From NCBI GenBank assembly GCA_002471665.1, contig DKQK01000051.1:1-23692 (forward strand): DNA of 23,692 nucleotides, given 5' to 3'. This stretch comes from Gammaproteobacteria bacterium UBA7310. Lineage in GTDB: Bacteria > Pseudomonadota > Gammaproteobacteria > Pseudomonadales > Ketobacteraceae. The notes under the pieces are model-generated. The model was given only the letters and a program-made list of their open reading frames with translations. It was not told the origin of the DNA and searched no databases. A program made the position numbers and the translations under genes. Below are positions 15,743 to 22,974 of this stretch, piece after piece. How positions within the stretch are numbered: position 1 is the stretch's first letter; each line of letters starts with the position of its first letter.

Positions 15743-16002
15743 GTCCCTTCTCCTTATTATCATGCCGGGATCTTTTTCCTCTGTGTGTCTCAGTGTAGAA
15801 CGAAAGCCGGCACCCGGGCACTGGCCGGAGGTGACAATCCAGGTGAACAAAAGTCGTTTTGGCGGATGGCGTTTACTGTTTTTAACGGATTTGTTGATTT
15901 TGACAAGGGGGTTTGGTATAAAGCAGCCCCCCAGATCAGGGTAACGGTTTTTATATTGATAGGTTGTGTCGGACAGCGATATGGCCGATTTGGAGACGAG
16001 TA
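15743..16002. other. Divergent GMC operon/rpmB intergenic region
   Basis: This 260-bp region serves the GMC-monooxygenase operon (minus) and rpmB-rpmG (plus). The rpmB half has a clear sigma-70 promoter (15894-15922). For the minus strand, TACACT near 15792-15797 could be a -10 but has no good -35 partner, so that promoter may need an activator or another sigma factor. A short dyad CAAAA-gtcg-TTTTG lies around 15848-15861. No regulator gene is adjacent and no further gene is seen. Confidence 0.45.
15894..15922 (+). promoter_or_regulatory. Sigma-70 promoter of rpmB-rpmG
   Basis: TTGATT (15894-15899) and TATAAA (15917-15922) are separated by exactly 17 bases and precede rpmB. Transcription would start near 15929, giving a leader of about 75 nt. 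A second TTGACA at 15900-15905 is too close to the -10 to be the partner. Confidence 0.7.
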
Positions 16003-16239
16003 ATGGCTAAGGTTTGTCAGGTGACCGGTAAGCGTCCGATCACTGGTAATAATGTTTCACACGCAAACAACAAAACCAAGCGCCGCTTTGAACCCAACCT
16101 GCACCACCATCGCTTTTGGGTTGAGAGCGAGAAGCGCTTTGTAAGGCTGCGTGTATCCTCTAAGGGTATGCGTATCATTGACAAGAAAGGCATTGATACG
16201 GTGTTGACCGAGATCCGTGCCCGCGGCGAGAAAGTGTAA
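16003..16239 (+). CDS. rpmB: 50S ribosomal protein L28
   Basis: The 78-residue protein starts MAKVCQVTGKRPITGNNVSHA and continues with NNKTKRRFEPNLHHHRFWV and RLRVSSKGMRIIDKKGID, all diagnostic of bacterial L28, a basic component of the large ribosomal subunit. The length equals that of E. coli L28. ATG 16003 was chosen over an in-frame upstream ATG at 15964 because GGAG (15992-15995) lies 7 nt upstream and the family begins MAKVCQ or MSRVCQ. rpmG follows after 12 bases, the near-universal arrangement in gammaproteobacteria. mutM, often next in E. coli, is not present here. Confidence 0.98.
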   Translation: MAKVCQVTGKRPITGNNVSHANNKTKRRFEPNLHHHRFWVESEKRFVRLRVSSKGMRIIDKKGIDTVLTEIRARGEKV

Positions 16240-16251
16240 GGAGTCAGGATC

Positions 16252-16407
16252 ATGCGTGACAAAATTCGATTGGTTTCAAGCGCCGGTACTGGCTATTTCT
16301 ATACCACTACCAAGAACAAGCGCACCATGCCTGAGAAAATGGAGATCAAAAAGTTTGATCCCGTTGTTCGCAAGCACGTTATGTTCAAGGAAGCCAAGAT
16401 CAAGTAA
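16252..16407 (+). CDS. rpmG: 50S ribosomal protein L33
   Basis: A 51-residue frame reads MRDKIRLVSSAGTGYFYTTT and then KNKRTMPEKMEIKKFDPVVRKHV, ending KEAKIK, the standard L33 sequence of gammaproteobacteria. L33 lies near the E site of the large subunit. There are no CxxC pairs, so this is the zinc-independent form. AAGGAG (16238-16243), overlapping the rpmB stop codon, is 8 nt before the ATG. The gene ends 24 bases before a strong intrinsic terminator, closing the rpmB-rpmG operon. Confidence 0.98.
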   Translation: MRDKIRLVSSAGTGYFYTTTKNKRTMPEKMEIKKFDPVVRKHVMFKEAKIK

Positions 16408-16431
16408 TTGATTTTCAAGCTGAATTGCGAG

Positions 16432-16464
16432 AAGCCGGGCTGGGTAAACCAGCTCGGCTTTTTT
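16432..16464 (+). terminator. Intrinsic terminator of rpmB-rpmG
   Basis: Arms 16432-16443 and 16449-16460 pair over 12 bp with a single G-U wobble around a GTAAA loop. They are followed by a T-run (16459-16464). The position, 24 bases after the rpmG stop, fits well. Confidence 0.9.
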
Positions 16465-16551
16465 CGTTAAAGGCACTGCCTGAGTTTACCTTCTGCGGTT
16501 TTCTGCCAAACTTAACAGGGGTTTGGATCCGCTTGGGTGAGAAGTAACGGA

Positions 16552-17766
16552 ATGGAAATCTATCTGGCGCGGCAGCCGGTATTTGATCGTAATCTAAACG
16601 CGGTGGCCTATGAGCTGCTGTTTCGCAGCGGTAACGTCGGCACTGCCATCATTGATGACCCTACCCGCGCCACCATGCAGGTGATGGTCAACGCCTTTTC
16701 CGAGATCGGCCTGGAAAAAATCACCAACGGCAAGCCCGCCCTGGTCAACATTACCCACGATATACTGGTGCGGGGAGACCTGCCCAAGGGCCTGCAGAAG
16801 CTGCTCATTCCCGAAGTACTGGAAGACGTGGTGGTGGATGGCAATGTGATTCGGGAAGTGAAAAACCTGGTGGCCCTGGGGTATAAGGTGGCGCTGGATG
16901 ATTTTGTGTACTCCGATTCCTGGCGTCCGCTGCTCGGGTACGCCCACTACATCAAACTGGATGTGATGGCGCTGGGGGTGATGGGTGTGCGAGAGCAGCT
17001 GGCGCGGCTGCAGGCCTGCGGCAATGTACAGGGCAAGCTGCTGGCAGAAAAAGTCGAAACCCATGAGGAGTTTGAACTCTACAAAACATTAGGCTTCGAT
17101 TACTTTCAGGGGTATTTTCTCAGTAAGCCCCATGTCATGGTGGGGCAATCGGTGCCGGCCTCCCACCACGTGCTGACCACCCTGCTGGGGGAGGTGAGTA
17201 AGGACGATTATGATGTGGATCGGGTGGCGCATATTATTGCCCAGGATCCGCGCCTGTCTTACAAGTTGATGCGGGTGGTGAATTCGGCCTCCTTTGGCTT
17301 ATCCCGTACCGTGAAATCCATTGAAGATACGGTCGTGCTATTGGGGGGCAATGAGTTAAAGCGCTGGGCGGCCATGCTTGCCCTGGCCACCGTGGATTCC
17401 AAGCCCCATGAGTTGTTGGTGTCGGCCATCGTTCGCGCCAAAATGTGTGAGCTGGTGGCCACCCGCCTCAAGCGCCAGCACCCCAGCCGTTATTTCACGG
17501 CGGGTTTGTTTTCGATGCTGGATGCCCTGTTGGATCGACCTCTGGATGAGGTGTTGTCACAGATGCCGTTGGCGGCGGATCTGGAGCTGGCGCTGTTAAC
17601 GGGCAGCGGCGACGTCGGTGAGGTGCTGTACTCGGTGAAAGCCTACGATGAAGGCCGCTTCGATGAGGTTCCGTCCCTGGGCCTGGAGTCAACCGACATG
17701 TGGGAGGTCTACCTGCAGGCGCTGGAATGGTCCGATGTGGCACGGCACAGTATGCTGAGCGCTTGA
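16552..17766 (+). CDS. EAL-HDOD signalling protein (YuxH/CdgJ-like)
   Basis: The 404-residue cytoplasmic protein joins an EAL-like domain (about 1-195) to an HDOD domain (about 200-395). The EAL signature is degenerate, YELLFR with ELL at 21-23. Several other positions remain: Asn66 in LVNIT, DDF at 116-118, IKLD near 134, AEKVET near 165 and FQGYFLSKP near 186. The HDOD part shows QDPRLSYKLMRVVNSASFG at 231-249 and LLGGNELKRW near 263. Family members are usually c-di-GMP-binding or regulatory rather than strong phosphodiesterases and influence motility or biofilm; activity here is uncertain. Start ATG 16552 has GAGAAG about 8 nt upstream; a GTG at 16537 would add five residues. It is monocistronic, between the rpmG terminator and a candidate terminator at 17830-17865. 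Confidence 0.9.
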   Translation: MEIYLARQPVFDRNLNAVAYELLFRSGNVGTAIIDDPTRATMQVMVNAFSEIGLEKITNGKPALVNITHDILVRGDLPKGLQKLLIPEVLEDVVVDGNVIREVKNLVALGYKVALDDFVYSDSWRPLLGYAHYIKLDVMALGVMGVREQLARLQACGNVQGKLLAEKVETHEEFELYKTLGFDYFQGYFLSKPHVMVGQSVPASHHVLTTLLGEVSKDDYDVDRVAHIIAQDPRLSYKLMRVVNSASFGLSRTVKSIEDTVVLLGGNELKRWAAMLALATVDSKPHELLVSAIVRAKMCELVATRLKRQHPSRYFTAGLFSMLDALLDRPLDEVLSQMPLAADLELALLTGSGDVGEVLYSVKAYDEGRFDEVPSLGLESTDMWEVYLQALEWSDVARHSMLSA

Positions 17767-17793
17767 TAGAGATATAAATTAGAGGCTGAAATC

Positions 17794-17822
17794 TTACCTT
17801 TCGCATCAGGAGATGCTATAAA
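17794..17822 (+). promoter_or_regulatory. Weak candidate promoter ahead of the lipoprotein operon
   Basis: TTACCT (17794-17799) and TATAAA (17817-17822) are 17 bases apart. The -35 matches only half of the consensus, and the spacer contains a small perfect dyad GCATC-agga-GATGC (17803-17816). A stem-loop lies directly downstream, so this may not be productive. A second TATAAA at 17960-17965 also lacks a good -35. Confidence 0.25.
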
Positions 17823-17829
17823 AACGATC

Positions 17830-17865
17830 CCAGCAACGCACGGGCGTGCTGGTTAATTTTCTTTT
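17830..17865 (+). terminator. Candidate intrinsic terminator after the EAL-HDOD gene
   Basis: CCAGCAACGC (17830-17839) pairs with GCGTGCTGG (17844-17852) with one bulged A and a four-base loop. A T-rich tail with two interruptions follows (17853-17865). It lies about 64 bases after the stop codon. The stem is sound; the interrupted T-run makes efficiency uncertain. Confidence 0.55.
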
Positions 17866-17990
17866 CAGCAGTTTTGGGGTATCAGGGATCAGAAGTATCG
17901 TCTGTATTGGGGAATGCAGGGAGTGAAGGAGGAGTTCACCCGGACTTGTCCTGGCCTTTTATAAATCAACTACAGCCTGTTTGTTCTGTT

Positions 17991-18011
17991 CCATATCCCC
18001 TTTAGATATGG
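17991..18011 (+). promoter_or_regulatory. Leader hairpin overlapping the lipoprotein Shine-Dalgarno
   Basis: CCATATC and GATATGG are perfect 7-bp arms with a 7-base loop (CCCTTTA). The last two G residues of the 3' arm are the first bases of the GGAG Shine-Dalgarno (18010-18013) that serves ATG 18020. Folding would partly mask the ribosome site, so translation could respond to temperature, a protein or an RNA. The stem is AU-rich and only modestly stable; the role is inference. Confidence 0.45.
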
Positions 18012-18019
18012 AGTTTTCG

Positions 18020-20545
18020 ATGAAGAAGTCTGCTTTGAGTATGGCGGTGGCGCTGGCCTTGGCCGCGTTGGTCGGATGTGGTGGTGGCGGCGGCTCCGGC
18101 GGAGGTGGTTCCGATGACAGGAACGATCCGCAACCGGTTGCCAACAGCGTTTCCGGCGTGGCGGCAAAAGGGGTGGTCCAGCAGGGTATTGTCACGGCCA
18201 TCGAGTTGAACGGCAGCGGGGTTGAATTGGGTGCTGTGGGCAGCGCGGTTACCGATGCTGCCGGCGGCTACCAGCTGCAGTTATCCGACCAGTATCAGGG
18301 TGGATTGATCAAGTTGGTGTTGACCGCGGACGTCAACACCCGCATGAAATGCGATTCCTTTTCCGGATGCAGTGGGGCCGCCTTCGGCGACACCTTATCC
18401 CCACCGGATGGATTCACCATGAATGCCGTGGTGGCACCAACCGGCTCCAGTCTCACAGGCCAGATCACGCCACTTACCCACATGGTGGCCGCGCGGGTGT
18501 TGTCCCAGCCGACGGTCAGCACCGAGTCCCTCAATCAGGCGGTCAGTGAAGTCAACCAGCTGGTGGGAATCAATGTGCAGAACACCGGCGTTGTGGATAT
18601 TACTGACGCCACTGCGCTGGCGGCGGCCGCTGCCGATGCAAAACGCCTGGCCCTGTTTAATGCCGGCCTGGCTGACCTGATCGTGAACAGCGGAAACGTC
18701 AACACCGCGTTGGATGGCCTGGCAAGCAGCTTTGCCGATGGCGCCTTCGATGCCGGCGATGCCATCACCATCAACGACATTCTGTCCGCAGTGGCCCTGG
18801 CAACCGACCAGCTGCCGGATTACCCTGCGGTGGCGGGTCTGCTGGAAGAGGCGGCCGATGATGTGCAGCAGGTGCTGGATGTGATTGCCAGTCAGGTTGT
18901 TGCCGGTGGCTTTGATCCCGAGCCTGCCAGCCGGATCAATGCCGGCGAGGTGGCTCAGGCCAAGTCATTGATTACCGATGCCCGTTCATTCCTCAGCGTG
19001 ATTGCCGATGACTACGAACAGCCCATGGATGCCATGGCCGCCGATCTGGAGGCAGTGGACGCGGTTGTGAGCCTTGAAACCCAGGCCAATCTGAGGCTGG
19101 TGGGTGTGGTGCTCGACCAGGTGCTGGAGGATTTATCCCAGCGTAACCTTGACCTGCAGCAGCAACTGGATAATCCACAAACCTATGTGATCGATGTGTT
19201 CAACGAGGAAGCAGTGGCGGTGGGCACGATGACAGCGCAGTTTGCCGTTGATGCCACCGGGTTGTCGCTTGGTATTACCGGTACCCTGGGTGATGCCCCT
19301 GCCATATCGGTTGACCTGGTGTTGGGCACCAATATCACCGAAGACAAGCTGACGGTGAATGCCGGTGTGATTGAAGCCTTCACTGCGGACAGCGTTATGT
19401 TGACCTTGTCCGGTGGTGTGGCAGATACCAATAGTGAATTGATCTTCAATGGTATGGCGCTGAGCTTTGACTACGATGACGGCCTGGTGATAACGGACGA
19501 ATCAGACCCGGCTTACGAGCTGGCCTGGTTTGACCGTGCCCGTTTTGCCGGCGATGTTGAGGTGGTGGTCAGTGATGCCAGTTTTACCGGTCGCCTGGCG
19601 TTTGATCTGGTGACTCTGGATCAGGGGGTGGCGCGCCGTGATGAGCAATTGAACATTGAGTATTTTTTGCTGGATGGCGCGTTCTCCACCGGCAGTGCCA
19701 GCACCAATGCCCGCGTGCAGTTGGATCTGGACAACGCCACCCAGTTTGATCTGTTCGCCTATGTCAGCAGTGAGTCGCAGCTTGTGGGCAGCATGCTGGT
19801 GGAAGGGTTGCCGGAAGCCTATGACAACCCCGGGCAGCGCCTGGCAACGGCATTCGAAGAAGCCCGGGGGGATGGTTCCCAGGCCCTGCCGGACACCTTT
19901 GTCTGGTACGGTGGCACCGGTGGGGGATTGTGGTGCCAAATGCAGATCGATTATCTGGCGCCCGGCGGTAGCGGCCCCTATACCTTCTATTATTCAGACG
20001 ACAGTGACGAAGCGTTGCAGTTTACCCAGCAGTTCTTTTTGGACGCCCGTCCATTGGTTGAGGCAAGCCTGGGCTATGGCGGTGGTCTGCAATACGTGGA
20101 TCTGCAGTATATGGAATATGAAAATCCCGGCTACCGGGTGTACTACCAAGCCTACCTGACGCCAATGGTGGAAACCGAAGACAACTTCATCAGCGGCCGT
20201 CTCAGTGTCACTGCTCAAGTGGACAGCCCTGATTTGCCGCAGGCCACCGCCACCCTGGCCATTAACCGCGATCAGTTCCGTATGGCCGATGCGATCCTGA
20301 CCATCGCCTATGACGGCCAAAGTTACAGCCTGGAAGTGGATGTGATTGAGCAGCCAGACAGCGCAACCGGTGTCATTACCTTAAGCAATGCCGATGGCGT
20401 TGAGCTGGTGTTGGATGTGCAGGCTGAAGATGACATCAGCGGGGTTGCCCGGGTGGGTGGCAAACAGGTTGGCACGGTATCCACCACCAGCGATGGCCTG
20501 ACCCTGATTCGCTATAATGACGGAACCTTCGAGTCTCTGTTCTGA
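18020..20545 (+). CDS. Large outer-membrane-type lipoprotein, unrecognised family
   Basis: The 841-residue protein starts with a lipoprotein signal peptide: MKKSALSM, a hydrophobic core, and lipobox LVGC with the lipidated Cys20. A flexible Gly/Ser run follows (21-31) and then an acidic DDRNDPQP. No aspartate follows the cysteine, so outer-membrane sorting is expected. Residues about 40-105 (VSGVAAKGVVQQG to GGYQLQLSD) resemble a carboxypeptidase-regulatory-like beta-sandwich, with a nearby CDSFSGC that could form a disulfide. A helical Ala/Asp-rich middle (about 150-380) leads to a beta-rich C-terminal half with many aspartates. GGAG lies 6 nt before ATG 18020; a longer upstream start is rejected. 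One base separates it from the next gene, a likely outer-membrane barrel, so the two probably work together. No catalytic motif seen. Confidence 0.82.
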   Translation: MKKSALSMAVALALAALVGCGGGGGSGGGGSDDRNDPQPVANSVSGVAAKGVVQQGIVTAIELNGSGVELGAVGSAVTDAAGGYQLQLSDQYQGGLIKLVLTADVNTRMKCDSFSGCSGAAFGDTLSPPDGFTMNAVVAPTGSSLTGQITPLTHMVAARVLSQPTVSTESLNQAVSEVNQLVGINVQNTGVVDITDATALAAAAADAKRLALFNAGLADLIVNSGNVNTALDGLASSFADGAFDAGDAITINDILSAVALATDQLPDYPAVAGLLEEAADDVQQVLDVIASQVVAGGFDPEPASRINAGEVAQAKSLITDARSFLSVIADDYEQPMDAMAADLEAVDAVVSLETQANLRLVGVVLDQVLEDLSQRNLDLQQQLDNPQTYVIDVFNEEAVAVGTMTAQFAVDATGLSLGITGTLGDAPAISVDLVLGTNITEDKLTVNAGVIEAFTADSVMLTLSGGVADTNSELIFNGMALSFDYDDGLVITDESDPAYELAWFDRARFAGDVEVVVSDASFTGRLAFDLVTLDQGVARRDEQLNIEYFLLDGAFSTGSASTNARVQLDLDNATQFDLFAYVSSESQLVGSMLVEGLPEAYDNPGQRLATAFEEARGDGSQALPDTFVWYGGTGGGLWCQMQIDYLAPGGSGPYTFYYSDDSDEALQFTQQFFLDARPLVEASLGYGGGLQYVDLQYMEYENPGYRVYYQAYLTPMVETEDNFISGRLSVTAQVDSPDLPQATATLAINRDQFRMADAILTIAYDGQSYSLEVDVIEQPDSATGVITLSNADGVELVLDVQAEDDISGVARVGGKQVGTVSTTSDGLTLIRYNDGTFESLF

Positions 20546-20546
20546 G

Positions 20547-21650
20547 ATGGTGAATTCTGTTGTGTTGGTCAGGGCTGCCCTGGTGGCCCTGACCCTGGTT
20601 ATGCATTGCTCCGCGCTTTACGCAAACGACAGCCTGGGTGTGTATTTCAAGCTGGAGAGTTTTACCTACAGTGAAACGGTTCCCATTGATGCTGCCCTGC
20701 ACGAATGGGAAACCACGGATTTCGAATCCGGTGACCGGCAATGGAGTTGGAACTGGCTTGAGATGGGGGTGCAATGGGGGCACTTTTCCCTGGGGTATCT
20801 GAGGCGCGAGGAATACGACTTGCGTTTCAGCCCGGATACGGCGGAGCTGTACTGGCGCACGGCCAATCAACTGGATCTTGCACCCAACACCGACTATGAG
20901 ATCGATCTGCGCGCCCGCCACTTTCAGGCATCCGGGTTGCGTTTTGCTTTCCGTAATCATCATGCCTTTGCTGTGATGGCGCTGGATTACCAAGTGGGGT
21001 TTGCGCGATTTGAAGCGCAGGATCTGATTGACGGGCGTCTTGTGGGCCGTGGCCGCACCGTTAATAACCGTGATTACGATTATGTGGCGGAGCTGAATTA
21101 CCACTACTCCGAAGACCGGCTGTTTGAGCGCCAGGTGGAGGCGCCGTCGGGAACCGGCTACGCTGTGGATCTTGCGTTGCAGGCAGAATACCGGCAACAC
21201 CGGCTGTCAGTGGTGGCGACGGATCTGGTGGGGGCCATTTATTGGCGGGATGCGCCTTATACGGAGGGCACCCTGAATTCGGATAACAAACGTTATGATG
21301 CGTCAGGGTACGTGCGGGTTAATCCCATCTTGTCCGGCTATGAAGGCGTGTCTGATGAATTTCGCCAGCCGTTGCAAACCCGGATTACGGCGGATTACGA
21401 CTATGCAGTATCAGACAGGCTGGGGGTGGGGCTCATGCTGCAACAACAGTATGATAAAACCCTGCTTGCCCCGTCCGTGGCGTTATTGGCATCCCATGCG
21501 TTAAAGCTGGGTTACTGGCCGCAAACGGAGATGCTGCAATTGCAGTGGCGAACACCGGGGTGGGTTATTTCCCTGGGCGCCGATGGCATCGATGAAGGCA
21601 TCAGAGCGCTGGCCCTGCGGTTTGCTTATCAACCCCTACTCCACCGGTGA
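20547..21650 (+). CDS. Probable outer-membrane beta-barrel protein, unrecognised family
   Basis: The 367-residue product from ATG 20547 begins with a signal peptide (hydrophobic VVLVRAALVALTLVM, cleavage near LYA-ND). The rest alternates polar and hydrophobic residues and is rich in aromatics at strand ends, for example WSWNWLEMGVQWGHFSLGYL, FAVMALDYQVGFARFEA, YDYVAELNYHYSE and VGVKL-free C-terminal strands LQLQWRTPGWVISLGA and LALRFAYQP. This pattern is that of a transmembrane beta-barrel of perhaps 12-16 strands. The C-terminus lacks a terminal Phe (it ends YQPLLHR), which is atypical for BAM substrates, although a strand ending RFAYQP lies just before. The start lies one base after the lipoprotein stop, indicating coupling. 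The 3' end overlaps the HD-GYP gene by 15 bp. Function unknown. Confidence 0.78.
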   Translation: MVNSVVLVRAALVALTLVMHCSALYANDSLGVYFKLESFTYSETVPIDAALHEWETTDFESGDRQWSWNWLEMGVQWGHFSLGYLRREEYDLRFSPDTAELYWRTANQLDLAPNTDYEIDLRARHFQASGLRFAFRNHHAFAVMALDYQVGFARFEAQDLIDGRLVGRGRTVNNRDYDYVAELNYHYSEDRLFERQVEAPSGTGYAVDLALQAEYRQHRLSVVATDLVGAIYWRDAPYTEGTLNSDNKRYDASGYVRVNPILSGYEGVSDEFRQPLQTRITADYDYAVSDRLGVGLMLQQQYDKTLLAPSVALLASHALKLGYWPQTEMLQLQWRTPGWVISLGADGIDEGIRALALRFAYQPLLHR

Positions 21651-22973
21651 CGGCGGCTGCTTGATTGAAATCATGAGTTTGGTGTCGAAGGCGCGCTCGA
21701 ATTGCTGCAGTTTCTTGATATGGGCTTCGGTGAGCACGCGGCCTGCAACCAGCATGACCATACCGTGCTGGTTTATAAGATCCTGACTCAGGGTCATTCC
21801 CGGTTCGATCTTGTCCAGGGGGAGCAACGCTTCCCGGTCTTTGGCGAGCAACAGTCTGACTTTGTCGATCACGGTGTCGAACGCGGAAACCACCTGCGGG
21901 TCGTAACGTTTGCCCGATTCCTGAATGATGAACTCATGTGCCTGCATATCATTGAGGTTCTTGCCAAGAAAGTTGTTGGGTAGCAGGATGTTGTCATAGT
22001 CATTGGCCACAGCAACAATGCGGGCCCCAAGCGGGATGTCGCTGCCGGAGAGCTTACCGGGAAACCCCTTGCCATCAAATCGCTCATGATGGCTGCGCAC
22101 GATCTGTGCGGCATCCCGCAACGGGTCGAACGACAACAGCGCGCTTTCACCCAGAATGGCGTGTTGCTGGTAACGTTTTCGCTCCAGGGGCGACATGTTA
22201 TCGGTTGACTTGCCCCTGATGCTTTGTTCCAACCCAAGTTTGCCGATGTCATGGAGGAGGGCGCCGATAAACAGCTGGCGCATTTCCCTGTCGGGGAGCT
22301 GCATTTCTTCACCGATGATCTTCGCAATGTTGGCCACCCGGGCGGCATGATTCTTTTTATGGCGCTCGTTCATTTCAACCAGGTTCGACAGCAGGGGTAT
22401 GGACTGATAATAGCTCTCCTGCAGTTCCTGGTAGGCTACATCCAATTGTGACGCTGTTTGTTGCAGCTCTTCTGTCCGGCTGCGGATAATGGCTTCCTGA
22501 TTTTCGGTCAGCGCCTGGAGTTCGGCCCTTTGTTGTTCCTTGATCTGCAATAGTACCTTGTTCTGTTCGCGCAGGCGCTTTAGCTCCAACGCGTTTTTTA
22601 CCTTGTCAACCAGATCGTCATCATCCCATGGTTTCGAGATGTAATGTGATATGTGGCCTTCATTAATCGCGCGTACCGTGGAGTCCATGTCGGAAAATCC
22701 GGTCAACAACATGCGCGCGGTATCGGGCCAGCGCTGTGCAGCCTGCGCCAGGAAGGTGGCGCCATCCATAATGGGCATTCTCATATCGGAAATAATAATA
22801 TCCACCGGCCTGTCTTCAAGAATCGCCAGTGCATCCGTGGCGGAACTCTTGGCAATGACGTCGAAACCATCCTCATCGCTGAACAGGCGCACCAGGCTTG
22901 ATAGAATGTTTTCTTCATCATCTACCACCAGCAGCGTGGCGGTGGTTTCCATTTCAGAGTCTTCTGGTTGCAT
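21636..22973 (-). CDS. HD-GYP domain response regulator (RpfG-like)
   Basis: The 445-residue protein has an N-terminal receiver (about 12-130: acidic DDE 18-20, phospho-acceptor Asp63 in IISDMRMP, Lys114 in ISKPW), a coiled coil (about 130-190, rich in Gln/Glu) and an HD-GYP domain (about 190-380: HDIGK at 241-245, HHERFDGKGFPG at 295-306). HD-GYP proteins hydrolyse c-di-GMP or act as degenerate sensors. Here the GYP tyrosine is Phe, a common variant, and metal-binding His/Asp residues are kept. A C-terminal extension (LDKIEPGMTLSQDLINQHG) is seen in related regulators. It starts one base after the stop of the histidine kinase, so they form a two-component pair. An alternative start at residue 8 (METTATLL) is possible. 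Its 3' end overlaps the barrel gene by 15 bp. Confidence 0.93.
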   Translation of the reverse strand: MQPEDSEMETTATLLVVDDEENILSSLVRLFSDEDGFDVIAKSSATDALAILEDRPVDIIISDMRMPIMDGATFLAQAAQRWPDTARMLLTGFSDMDSTVRAINEGHISHYISKPWDDDDLVDKVKNALELKRLREQNKVLLQIKEQQRAELQALTENQEAIIRSRTEELQQTASQLDVAYQELQESYYQSIPLLSNLVEMNERHKKNHAARVANIAKIIGEEMQLPDREMRQLFIGALLHDIGKLGLEQSIRGKSTDNMSPLERKRYQQHAILGESALLSFDPLRDAAQIVRSHHERFDGKGFPGKLSGSDIPLGARIVAVANDYDNILLPNNFLGKNLNDMQAHEFIIQESGKRYDPQVVSAFDTVIDKVRLLLAKDREALLPLDKIEPGMTLSQDLINQHGMVMLVAGRVLTEAHIKKLQQFERAFDTKLMISIKQPPSPVE

Positions 22974-22974
22974 T

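Larger units (their letters stand above)
17767..18019. other. Intergenic region upstream of the lipoprotein/barrel operon
   Basis: The 253-bp gap contains the candidate terminator of the EAL-HDOD gene, two TATAAA hexamers with poor -35 partners, a purine-rich GGAGGAG at 17928-17934 that is not followed by a start codon, and the leader hairpin at 17991-18011. No small gene or recognisable riboswitch is seen; the c-di-GMP aptamer core was looked for by eye and not found. Confidence 0.45.

Noticed and set aside
15743..15850. Upstream extension of the GMC protein
   Set aside because: The extension has no family similarity, while ATG 15742 has AAGGAG at ideal spacing and leads straight into the FAD-binding strand.
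14969..16003. 344-codon plus-strand open frame opposite the GMC gene running into rpmB
   Set aside because: It is antisense to conserved GMC motifs, then crosses the rpmB promoter and leader. No signature or Shine-Dalgarno supports it.
17928..17934. GGAGGAG as a ribosome site for a small gene before the lipoprotein
   Set aside because: No ATG, GTG or TTG with a meaningful open frame follows at suitable spacing.
17767..18019. c-di-GMP riboswitch ahead of the lipoprotein, suggested by the flanking EAL and HD-GYP genes
   Set aside because: The conserved GEMM core elements could not be found by eye.
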